Source of the DNA: JAYEJW01 sp034716535
Lineage (GTDB): Bacteria > Pseudomonadota > Gammaproteobacteria > Chromatiales > Chromatiaceae
Reading direction: 5' to 3'
Assembly (NCBI GenBank): GCA_034716535.1
Contig: JAYEJW010000622.1
Location: 1-22,053 of the forward strand
DNA length: 22,053 nt
Positions 1 through 6,482 of the stretch are shown here, piece after piece. The first letter of the stretch is position 1, and each line of letters starts with the position of its first letter. Made by a program: the position numbers and the translations under genes. The notes under the pieces were generated by a model, which had not been told where the DNA came from, ran no database searches, and was given only the letters and a program-made list of their open reading frames with translations.

Positions 1-543
1 CATGCCGGAAGGGAATGGACGAGTCTGCACCGTGTCGCAAGCGATCCGATAGTGAGTGCAGAATCCAGCGGTAGCAACGGTCAACCCCCAGCGTCTCGTT
101 TTACGAGCATTGCTGACGGTGTGACTGGTAGCTCTTTGCCGAATGCCAGGGCCTGACTTGTCTCTTCGTAAGTGGCGGCTTGGGGGATAGAGCTCCCGCG
201 AGCCGCTACAAATTGAGTGTCCGCTTCCTGCATCGGCTGCCCGCCGTTTCTCACAGACGTCGGTGACCGCAATCGGCGTTCACCTGCCGCTGAGCCGCCA
301 CTCGACGACCGGCATCAACTGGGACCTTGCGGACATCGGAGCGCCGCGTTCCAGCCTGCACATAGGACGACCGCATTTCCACCCTGCCAGCACAGACCGC
401 GGTTCGGCTCTTCGATGGAGCTGACTGCGCCCTGAGTCTGCTTAGACCCCGTCAGCGGCGAAAAGCAGGTACGATCAACGCATAGAAGTCAGAATCGCCG
501 CGTTCGCGATTCGTGCCTTTCTTAGATCCGGAAGGGTCGTGGA
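1..543. other. Gene-poor leader region
   Basis: I see no convincing gene in these 543 bases. A 50-63-codon minus-strand frame (81-233 or 81-272) and a 72-codon plus-strand frame (217-435) are open, but neither has a good ribosome binding site or a product I recognise. The stretch around 270-430 looks like decayed intergenic sequence. Near its right end lies a hairpin, listed separately. Confidence 0.5.
492..520 (+). terminator. Hairpin with short T-rich tail, possible weak terminator
   Basis: GAATCGC (492-498) and GCGATTC (506-512) form a perfect 7-bp stem with a 7-base loop, followed by GTGCCTTTCTT. The T-tract is short and interrupted. It could end transcription from the left or be a dyad near the promoter of the DUF1835 gene. 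Confidence 0.3.
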
Positions 544-558
544 TTGACAGGCAGAAAT

Positions 559-1299
559 ATGCGCGACCCCCTCCACGTCGCCCTTGGAGAGAGCGCGGAA
601 GGTTGCCTGCGCGCTGCCTGCCGGGCTCACGGCATGTCCGGCGCCGCCTTAGGGATACCGGATGACTTGAGTCATGGCCCGCTCGACGACGGCCGAGCGC
701 GCATCGACTATATGCGCGACCGCTTCCGCGGCTATGACGACTGGTACCCCGATGTCACCGATGCCTTCGCGCCCTGGCGGGCGATGATCGCGCGTATCGA
801 CGAGGCGAGCGCAGACGCGGTTGTCATCTGGAGTGGCGACAACGCCTCCGAGGCCACCTTTCTCTCCATGGCCTGTTGGTGGCTTGGGAACCGCCCCGAG
901 CGGGTGCTGCGGGTGGCGATGCCCGGAAGGGACGGTCGCCACTACGTGGCCATCCACACACCGGCCGAGCTGGCTGACCTGCTTGCGTCCGCCAGGGAGC
1001 TGACGGACACCGAGCGCGCCGTTCTCGCGGCGGACTTCCTGCGCCGCTGGGAGGAGGGGAAGATCCTGGGCGTGCCGATGGATCGCTACGACCCGTTGCT
1101 GCTGGAATGTTGTGGGACCCGCTGGACCTCCGCGGCCGGCGTCGTGGGTACCGCCATGAGCCGATGCGACGGACACAACCGCATGAGCGATCTCTTCTTC
1201 TCCAGCCGGCTGCAGCTCCTCATCGACGCTGGACGCATTGAGACCGACGGGAGCCGAGATCGGCTGCGTGAGTATCGCGTGCGTCTGACCGCCGCGTGA
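559..1299 (+). CDS. DUF1835/DUF3658 domain protein
   Basis: The protein has the two-part layout of the DUF1835 family. The N-terminal part starts with a short hydrophobic strand and a conserved GES near residues 9-11 (PLHVALGESAEG), followed by a DDLSHGPL segment. The C-terminal DUF3658-like part has FFSSRLQLLIDAGRIE and LREYRVRL. The biochemical role of this family is unknown; the name is from recognition only. ATG 559 is preferred over an in-frame TTG at 544 because it begins five codons before the family-like sequence and TTG is rare. It has no signal peptide or membrane segment, so it is probably cytoplasmic. A gene for a small membrane protein follows 24 bases downstream. Nothing links it to conjugation; it is likely a passenger or host gene. 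Confidence 0.7.
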   Translation: MRDPLHVALGESAEGCLRAACRAHGMSGAALGIPDDLSHGPLDDGRARIDYMRDRFRGYDDWYPDVTDAFAPWRAMIARIDEASADAVVIWSGDNASEATFLSMACWWLGNRPERVLRVAMPGRDGRHYVAIHTPAELADLLASARELTDTERAVLAADFLRRWEEGKILGVPMDRYDPLLLECCGTRWTSAAGVVGTAMSRCDGHNRMSDLFFSSRLQLLIDAGRIETDGSRDRLREYRVRLTAA

Positions 1300-1323
1300 C
1301 GCTCCCGCCGGAGGATCGAGCCG

Positions 1324-1602
1324 ATGCGATCGAGAAGAAATCTGCAGCGCAACACAGGCCTCGCGCTGCTGATAGGTGCTGGCACCCTGGTGCTGGCAGA
1401 CTACGGGCGGGAGCTCATCGCCGTCGACCGCTGCCTGGATGCCGGGCACGTTTACGACTATCACGAGGGAAGGTGCCGGGGCGACGTCACCCATCGACCC
1501 CACGTGCCTTATGCCCCGGGCCGTGCGGCCCTGCTCGCCGGGGCGGGTGTCCTGGTGATACTCGGTCTCGGGCTCATCGTGCTCAGCCCGCATAACAAGT
1601 GA
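1324..1602 (+). CDS. Small two-helix membrane protein, unknown function
   Basis: This 92-residue protein has two hydrophobic segments, about residues 11-25 (LALLIGAGTLVLADY) and 68-88 (ALLAGAGVLVILGLGLIVL). They are joined by a loop with two cysteines (37 and 51) and several histidines. A GGAGG ribosome binding site lies about ten bases before ATG 1324, supporting both the gene and this start. The loop would lie on one side of the inner membrane; its two cysteines could pair if it is periplasmic. It follows the DUF1835 gene closely and may be co-transcribed with it. I do not recognise a family and assign no function. Confidence 0.5.
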   Translation: MRSRRNLQRNTGLALLIGAGTLVLADYGRELIAVDRCLDAGHVYDYHEGRCRGDVTHRPHVPYAPGRAALLAGAGVLVILGLGLIVLSPHNK

Positions 1603-1627
1603 CGTCCTCGAAGGAGCCTGTCGCGAC

Positions 1628-1657
1628 GGTTACCAAGGGTAAACTGGCCTGGTTACC
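1628..1657 (+). repeat. GGTTACC direct repeat with small palindrome
   Basis: GGTTACC occurs at 1628-1634 and again at 1651-1657, a 23-base interval of about two helical turns. The first copy is part of the palindrome TTACC-AAG-GGTAA (1630-1642). It lies 45-75 bases before the META protein start, so it could be an operator, but the repeats are short enough to be chance. Confidence 0.25.
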
Positions 1658-1702
1658 TAATGAACTGGACCGGTGCCCGCACCCGCTCTGGAGCGAGAAC
1701 AA

Positions 1703-2638
1703 ATGAGAGACCAGATACTTGCCCTCGTCGCCGCCACTGCCTTTGGACTCGCACCCGCCTGGACGGGGGCATCCGAGGATCTCAAAGGGAATAGCCGAAC
1801 CGACGAGGCCGCCGCTTCGGGACTCGCCCCCACTCCCGAGGAGCTGGCCCACGCGACCTACACCGGTATCGAGGACCAGGGTCCCGTCACGCTCAGGGCC
1901 GGCAAATGGGAGGGCCCGCCCCTGATCGAGGGCGGCGCCTCGGTGCCGGCGCTCTGGCTCTCGGAGGGTTTCCATCTCACCGGCGACCTCGACCAGGACG
2001 GCGCCGACGAGGCGGTCGTGCATCTCACCTACAGCAGCGGCGGCACGGGCAACTTCGGGTATCTGGCGGTCATGGACCGCGAGGGCGCGGACATCGTGCA
2101 GAGGGCGATCGGCCTGGTCGGCGACCGGGTGCAGATTCGCGCGGCGCGCATCGACGGGGGATCCGTCGTCCTCGACGTCCTGCAGGCGGGACCCGATGAC
2201 GGGATGTGCTGCCCGCGGCAGCTGGCGACCCGGACATTCGGCATCCAGAGCGGCAAGCTCGTCGAGACTGATATCAAGGTGACCGGGACCGCCTCACTCG
2301 CAATGCTTGACGGCACGGCGTGGGTGCTGCGCAAGTTGGACGGGCGGGAGGGGGAAGCACTGCCGGGGCAGGCGACCCTCGCCTTCGCCTCCGGCAAGGT
2401 CTCGGGATCGACCGGCTGCAACCAGTTCCAGGGTACCGTCAGTGAAGGCGAATCGGCGACCAGTCTGGTCATCGGGCCGCTGATCACAACCCGCAAGGCC
2501 TGCGCGGAGCCCCTCATGGCCCAGGAGCACACCTTTCTGGAGAGACTGGGACAAACGGAGGGGTTCCAGTTCCTGTTGGGCGACCTGGTGCTGAGCGCAG
2601 CGAACGGGGCGCTGGTCTTCTCACCTCGGGTCGACTGA
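1703..2638 (+). CDS. Exported META-domain (DUF306/HslJ-like) protein
   Basis: From ATG 1703 the protein starts with MRDQILALVAATAFGLAPA, a typical Sec signal peptide with cleavage probable after TGA-S around residue 23. The middle part contains a DLDQDGADEAVVHL segment reminiscent of FG-GAP/Ca-binding repeats. The last 110 or so residues are a META domain: LDGTAWVLRKL, then VSGSTGCNQFQGT with the characteristic G-C-N, then RKACAEPLMAQEHTFLERL. META domains occur in HslJ and other envelope proteins, and their exact role is unclear. An upstream in-frame GTG at 1673 is less likely because the signal peptide and a GGAGCGAG-type binding site fit 1703. The place of action should be the periplasm or envelope. 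There is no visible tie to conjugation. Confidence 0.75.
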   Translation: MRDQILALVAATAFGLAPAWTGASEDLKGNSRTDEAAASGLAPTPEELAHATYTGIEDQGPVTLRAGKWEGPPLIEGGASVPALWLSEGFHLTGDLDQDGADEAVVHLTYSSGGTGNFGYLAVMDREGADIVQRAIGLVGDRVQIRAARIDGGSVVLDVLQAGPDDGMCCPRQLATRTFGIQSGKLVETDIKVTGTASLAMLDGTAWVLRKLDGREGEALPGQATLAFASGKVSGSTGCNQFQGTVSEGESATSLVIGPLITTRKACAEPLMAQEHTFLERLGQTEGFQFLLGDLVLSAANGALVFSPRVD

Positions 2639-2876
2639 CGCGATGTTCGGGCCGTCTATCCGGCCTGGTGCCGCGGAAACCGGATTCCCGCACCGGTCCA
2701 TGCGGCACCGGCTAAAAAGGCCAGGATAATACGTTGGCGGCACAGCGTGGGGAGACGTGCCCCGCCATGCCCGTCTCGGAACGGACGCGTGTCCCCGCGG
2801 CTGTAAGCTCCCCCGAAGCATCCATACTCCGACGGGCCAAGCTTCTGTTTCCTCAACAACCCAGAGGGAACAGACC
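2639..2876. other. Intergenic stretch with inverted repeat
   Basis: No gene is supported here. GGTGCCGC (2667-2674) and GCGGCACC (2702-2709) form a perfect 8-bp inverted repeat with a 27-base loop, just after the META gene stop. It may be a transcription end or an operator. Its left arm and next bases (GGTGCCGCGGAAA) resemble GGTGCCACGGAAA at 3753-3765, just before the first shared transfer motif. Confidence 0.35.
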
Positions 2877-3512
2877 ATGTACGACCAAACTCCCGAGAAC
2901 AAGCCCGCGACCGAAGTGGTGCCCTGGAACAAGGGCAAGCTCATCGGCCAGAAACCGCCACTCACGCTCAAGCAGATCTGGGCCATTCGCATCCGTTTGC
3001 AGATGGACCGCCGACCGCGGGATCTGGCACTCTTCAACCTCGCGATCGACAGCAAGCTGCGCGGGTGCGACCTGGTCCGCCTGCGGGTGCGCGACGTCGT
3101 CCACGGCGATAAGGTCGTCTCGCGGGCGACGGTGATGCAGCGCAAGACCGGGCAGCCGGTGCGCTTCGAGGTGACCGAGCAGACCCGCGATGCGGTGAAG
3201 GCCTGGATCGCCGAGCGGGATCTGTCCGCCGCGGATTTTCTCTTTCCCAGCCGGATCCGCGCGTCCCGCCATCTCTCCACCCGACAATACGCGCGGATCG
3301 TGCACGGCTGGGTTTCCCTGATCGGGCTGGATACCCGAGAGTACGGTACCCACTCCTTGCGGCGCACCAAAGCGACGCTGATCTACCGACGCACGAAGAA
3401 CCTGCGGGCCGTTCAGCTGTTGCTCGGGCATGCCAACATCCAAAGCACTGTCAGATACTTAGGATTGGAAGTTGATGACGCACTCGAGATCGCCGAGCAC
3501 ACGGAGATCTGA
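2877..3512 (+). CDS. Short tyrosine recombinase / phage-type integrase
   Basis: This 211-residue protein is a tyrosine recombinase reduced to little more than the catalytic domain. Candidate active-site residues are R62 (SKLRGCDL), K90 (QRKTGQPV), H159-x-x-R162 (HSLRR), H185 (LLGHANI) and the nucleophile Y194 (TVRYLGL), so the full R-K-H-R-H-Y set is present. The usual SAM-like core-binding domain is missing or very short; the first 35 residues are a basic linker (NKGKLIGQKPPL). ATG 2877 has an AGAGGGA ribosome binding site seven bases upstream and gives the usual length of this stand-alone family, which from memory is common on plasmids and ICEs. The gene is monocistronic. It could resolve dimers, move cassettes or invert DNA; it is not the P4-type integrase expected at an ICE end. 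No att site was found beside it. Confidence 0.88.
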   Translation: MYDQTPENKPATEVVPWNKGKLIGQKPPLTLKQIWAIRIRLQMDRRPRDLALFNLAIDSKLRGCDLVRLRVRDVVHGDKVVSRATVMQRKTGQPVRFEVTEQTRDAVKAWIAERDLSAADFLFPSRIRASRHLSTRQYARIVHGWVSLIGLDTREYGTHSLRRTKATLIYRRTKNLRAVQLLLGHANIQSTVRYLGLEVDDALEIAEHTEI

Positions 3513-3843
3513 GGCCAACATCATCGACCAATCAACGGCCTAACCGCCGACGCGCGAGAGGTACCGGTTTCCGGCACCTTTCGCGCTTTCTCCGTCATCG
3601 AAAAACACTGCATCACAACGGCCAAGCGAACTGCGCGCGGGCCGTCTGTCCTGGCCCGCCGAGATCGCCTTCACGCCGACGAGCTGCCCAAACTACTGCG
3701 GCAGCGCATCGACGAGACGCCTGCAGGCGTGTCTTTGACGTATAGCCGTGCCGGTGCCACGGAAAACTCCGCACTGATCTGAAAGGATTTCCTGTGTAAC
3801 GAGACCCACCGCAAAGGCAGAATGGGCCCCGCGGAGACGCGCG
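3513..3843. other. Gene-free gap holding transfer control motif
   Basis: About 330 bases lie between the recombinase and the first transfer gene. The recombinase frame stays open after its stop for another 89 codons (to a TGA at 3780-3782) but has no usable start codon before TTG 3734. It may be the relic of a gene or just a GC-rich open frame. The right part holds the first copy of the shared 35-bp motif. Confidence 0.4.
3761..3795 (+). promoter_or_regulatory. Shared transfer motif, copy A
   Basis: The site reads GGAAAACTCC, then a 10-base spacer GCACTGATCT, then GAAAGGATTTCCTGT. The same three-part arrangement with identical spacing occurs at 13765 and 21474, each just upstream of a transfer block. 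The right part contains the dyad GAAA-N3-TTTC. It lies 48 bases before ATG 3844 (78 before ATG 3874), a reasonable place for an activator site or operator. Confidence 0.55.
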
Positions 3844-4353
3844 ATGCGTCTCACGAGGTCAGACGGGGGCATCATGCAGCGACAACCGGCTCGGATTCGC
3901 GCGAGGCGAACGGGGACAGCGATCTGTCTTGCCGCTGTCGGCTTACTGAGCTCGGGCGATTTGTTGGCACGGGACGTCCAGGTCGGACGGTACGCGAGCC
4001 TGTTTGCCGCACCGACCGAGGCGCAGACGAACCTGCTCTCGACAATGGTGACGGTGAAGTTTCCCTCGCGGGTGAAGACTGTCGGTGCAGCGATCCAGCA
4101 CCTGTTGCGCGGCAGCGGGTATCGACTGGCAGGTGAGTCCGCGGCCGATCCTGCGCGAATCGATTTGCTCGGTTTCCCGCTCCCGACGGCTCACCGAAGC
4201 CTTGGTCCCATGCCGCTCCACGAAGCCCTGGAGACCCTCGGTGGTCCCGCCTTCCGCCTGGTGGAAGATCCGCTCCATCGGCTCGTCTCCTTCGAGCGCT
4301 GCGGTCCGCGCACGCCGCTCTCCTCGAACCATCCCACTTCCCACCGGAGGTAA
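3844..4353 (+). CDS. PilL N-terminal-domain ICE protein (TIGR03748-like)
   Basis: The sequence matches the stand-alone 'PilL N-term' proteins that open the transfer region of PFGI-1-type ICEs. Recognisable parts are VQVGRYASLFAAPTEAQ (about 45-61), an IQHLLRGSGYRLA segment (about 83-95) and the LGFPLPTAHRSLGPM / ALETLGGPAF / VEDPLHRLVSFERC core near the C-terminus. The hydrophobic stretch TAICLAAVGLLSSGDLLA (residues 24-41) looks like a signal peptide, so the protein is probably periplasmic or an envelope protein. ATG 3844 and ATG 3874 are both possible; 3874 gives a better signal-peptide length. It is the first gene of the block that runs to 9341, and the shared motif lies just upstream. A role with the conjugative pilus is inferred from the family name only. 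Confidence 0.82.
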   Translation: MRLTRSDGGIMQRQPARIRARRTGTAICLAAVGLLSSGDLLARDVQVGRYASLFAAPTEAQTNLLSTMVTVKFPSRVKTVGAAIQHLLRGSGYRLAGESAADPARIDLLGFPLPTAHRSLGPMPLHEALETLGGPAFRLVEDPLHRLVSFERCGPRTPLSSNHPTSHRR

Positions 4354-4358
4354 CAGCC

Positions 4359-4610
4359 ATGGAAGTCGTCATTGGCGTCATCCTGTTGGTCGGCGCATTC
4401 GCACTCGGGCACAACGCCGCTGACCAAGACGCGACCCGGGGGGCGGGTGAACAATCGGTCGCGGCTTCGCAGGAAAGCTTCCTGTCGACAGATTGCCGCT
4501 ACCGCTTGAGCGGGCCTGTCCAGCGGGACTTGACGCTGCCCTTCAGCCGGCAACGGCTTGCCGAGCGAACCGGTTCCGGTTCGACACGGGTTGCGTACCG
4601 CGGTGATTAA
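4359..4610 (+). CDS. Small membrane protein in transfer operon
   Basis: This 83-residue protein starts with a hydrophobic helix (VVIGVILLVGAFALGH, residues 3-18) followed by a polar tail with one cysteine. A strong GGAGGT ribosome binding site precedes ATG 4359, and the gene begins five bases after the PilL-type gene, so translation is very likely. The 3' end overlaps the start of the next gene. I do not recognise a family. Its position suggests a minor envelope part of the transfer system; that is inference from context. Confidence 0.55.
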   Translation: MEVVIGVILLVGAFALGHNAADQDATRGAGEQSVAASQESFLSTDCRYRLSGPVQRDLTLPFSRQRLAERTGSGSTRVAYRGD

Positions 4611-5382
4611 CGCGCTCCTGCTTCCCTTCGCGGTGGCGTTGGCAGCCACGCCGCTGTCCCCGTCGCGTGCCGACCAGAGGTCTTCTCCGGTAACGCAGAC
4701 CGCTCGCACGGAGACCGTCCGCACTGACCAGACCAACCTTTCCCGGGGTGACATTACCCGCGCCCAGGCATGGGGCCTGTCGCAGACCGAGTGGCGCCGC
4801 TACGAATCGCTGATGGAGGGCATCCGCGGCAGCGTGAGTCCGGACACCCTCTCCCCGCTTGAGGTACTCGGCATCCACGCCCGGGACGAGCCCGAGCGTC
4901 GTAGATATGCTGAGCTTTGGGCGCAGGCGATGTGGGAGGACGCCGAGCGGATCCTCGCGTTCCAGCGCGCCTACGTCGAGGCTGGTCGCAGGCTCTATCC
5001 GGGCGTGCCCCTGATCGACCCGAGTCGGCTCCCGGTAAAGGCAGACCAGACCGCCCGCCTGCAGCCCCAGGATCGGGCGCTGTACTTCACCCGACCGAGC
5101 TGTGCGCCCTGCGATGCGCTGCTCACGCGGCTGCTAGGCCGCATCGAGCAGATCGCCGGGGTGGACATCTACTTGGCGGGGATCGATCCGGGTGACGATC
5201 AGGCGGTCCGCGACTGGGCGGCGCAGCACGGGATCGACCCCGAGTGGGTGCGTGCGGGTAAGGTCACCCTCAACTTCGAGGCCGGCGCGCTGGCCGAGCT
5301 CACCGGTGGGCAGGGGGAGATCCCCACTCTGATGCGTCGGCGCGGCGATGGACCCTCTTTGGTCTCGCCCGCGGAGTTCTGA
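4558..5382 (+). CDS. TIGR03759-family ICE protein with thioredoxin-like CxxC
   Basis: The protein fits the ICE family TIGR03759 (PFL_4693-like). It has a signal peptide (VINALLLPFAVALAATPLSPSRA), then LSRGDITRAQAWGLSQTEWRRYESLMEG, a typical family segment, then GIHARDEPERRRYAEL. The C-terminal half is thioredoxin-like: LYFTRPSCAPCDALL carries a CxxC (CAPC), followed by VDIYLAGID and a GEIPTLMRR strand. A CxxC in an exported protein suggests redox or disulfide work on T4SS parts, which is inference. The start is uncertain: TTG 4558, TTG 4591 or GTG 4603 (overlapping the previous stop) are all possible, and the later ones shorten the n-region of the signal peptide. The next gene starts two bases after the stop. 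Confidence 0.82.
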   Translation: MPSEPVPVRHGLRTAVINALLLPFAVALAATPLSPSRADQRSSPVTQTARTETVRTDQTNLSRGDITRAQAWGLSQTEWRRYESLMEGIRGSVSPDTLSPLEVLGIHARDEPERRRYAELWAQAMWEDAERILAFQRAYVEAGRRLYPGVPLIDPSRLPVKADQTARLQPQDRALYFTRPSCAPCDALLTRLLGRIEQIAGVDIYLAGIDPGDDQAVRDWAAQHGIDPEWVRAGKVTLNFEAGALAELTGGQGEIPTLMRRRGDGPSLVSPAEF

Positions 5383-5384
5383 AC

Positions 5385-5933
5385 ATGTCTTCCCGCGTCT
5401 TTGTTCACGTCGTCGCCGCCATGCTGTTGAACGCGCTCTGGGCGCAAGCCGCCCTTGCCGGCGCGTCCGTCCCCGCCGGCTATGCCTCCGCGGCGCGAGC
5501 ACATAATATCCCGACTGACATCTTCTATGCTGTTGCCCTGACCGAGAGCGGCAAGATCGTCGATCGGTTCCGCACCCGCCGTCCCTGGCCCTGGACCCTG
5601 AATGTCGGCGGCAAGGGTTACTTCTACGCCTCCCGCGAAGACGCTCACCGAGCGCTCCGGCGCTTTCTGGCCCAGGGCAAGCGCTCCATCGATATCGGCC
5701 TGATGCAGGTGAACTGGCGCTGGCACCGCGACAAGCTCGGTGACGCCTGGCGAGCACTCGATCCCGATCACAACCTGCAGGTCGGTGCCCGGATTCTTGC
5801 GACCTGCTACCGGGAGCGCCGCGACCGCTGGGACGCCGTCGGTTGCTACCACGCACCGAACAATCCGACCTTTGCGAGTCGCTACCGGAAAAACGTGGCG
5901 GCACACTGGCGGCGGATCGCTCGACGGGGGTAG
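5385..5933 (+). CDS. Lytic transglycosylase (SLT family, VirB1-like)
   Basis: The 182-residue protein has a signal peptide ending near LWAQAALAGA (cleavage about residue 25) and one SLT-type transglycosylase domain. The catalytic glutamate is E54 in AVALTESG, and the family's substrate-groove motif appears as SIDIGLMQVNWRWH (about 104-117). LDPDHNLQVGARILATC and the CYHAPNN segment complete the fold. It should cut peptidoglycan strands locally so the conjugation channel can cross the periplasm. It sits two bases after the TIGR03759 gene and six before the TIGR03765 gene, so it is in the same operon. It is short, with no extra cell-wall binding domain, as is usual for specialised VirB1-like enzymes. 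It ends with TAG, which shows that amber is used as a real stop here. Confidence 0.9.
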   Translation: MSSRVFVHVVAAMLLNALWAQAALAGASVPAGYASAARAHNIPTDIFYAVALTESGKIVDRFRTRRPWPWTLNVGGKGYFYASREDAHRALRRFLAQGKRSIDIGLMQVNWRWHRDKLGDAWRALDPDHNLQVGARILATCYRERRDRWDAVGCYHAPNNPTFASRYRKNVAAHWRRIARRG

Positions 5934-5939
5934 GGGAAC

Positions 5940-6482
5940 GTGAAGTCCGGCCGTACATTGGCCGTCCTGCGCCGGTGGATCATCGGTTTTTTGTTCTTCC
6001 CGCTCCTTGTCAGTGCGGATCTCAGCGCGGAGCTGATCGTCATTTACGACAGTGGTGAAACGCGCCCCCTCGGGCCACTGCTTGAGGTCTTCGCCGCGGA
6101 TGAGCCGCCCGTCCCACGAGCCGATCCTCATCGCTCGAACCTCGGCGCCTCCGATCTCGACCGACTGCTCCCGATCTCGTCCCCCGGCCTTACACCGGGC
6201 AAGGTCGAACGGCGGCACCTCGACCGCCGCTTCGCGCGTCCCTTCTTCCTCATTGGCGCTGATCCGTTCTCACGCCACTGGCTCGCGACGCACCGCGAGG
6301 AGCTGCTTCGGATCGGCGCTGTCGGCATGCTGGTCCGGGCCGAGACGGTCGAAGACCTTAGCGCCATCGCCGTGCTGGCCGCTGGAATTCCCATCCTGCC
6401 GGCTCCGGCCACCGACATCGCCAAGGCCCTGGGCCTCTCCCGTTATCCGGTACTGGTCTCGAACCAGGGCATCGAGCAGTGA
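5940..6482 (+). CDS. TIGR03765-family ICE protein (PFL_4695-like)
   Basis: The protein starts at GTG 5940, with AGGGG a few bases upstream, and has an N-terminal hydrophobic segment (WIIGFLFFPLLVSADLSA) that looks like a signal peptide. The rest fits the TIGR03765 family: LIVIYDSGETRPLGPLLE, SPGLTPGKVERR, then ARPFFLIGADPFSRHWLATH and a C-terminal AVGMLVRAETVEDLSAI...GIPILPAPATDIA pattern. No enzymatic motif is evident. Family members always sit beside the coupling ATPase in these elements, so a periplasmic role near TraD is inferred. Its stop overlaps the start of traD (GTGA), a sign of coupled translation. Confidence 0.83.
   Translation: MKSGRTLAVLRRWIIGFLFFPLLVSADLSAELIVIYDSGETRPLGPLLEVFAADEPPVPRADPHRSNLGASDLDRLLPISSPGLTPGKVERRHLDRRFARPFFLIGADPFSRHWLATHREELLRIGAVGMLVRAETVEDLSAIAVLAAGIPILPAPATDIAKALGLSRYPVLVSNQGIEQ

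Noticed and set aside
81..272. Small minus-strand frame in the leader
   Set aside because: No good ribosome binding site and no family resemblance; kept only as a remark in the leader entry.
649..1593. 314-codon minus-strand open frame
   Set aside because: Antisense to the DUF1835 and small membrane protein genes; no domain and no ribosome binding site that I can see.
2667..2709. Possible fourth copy of the shared transfer motif
   Set aside because: GGTGCCGCGGAAA resembles the bases just before copy A, but the defining right box GAAAGGGTTTCC is missing and the spacing does not fit.
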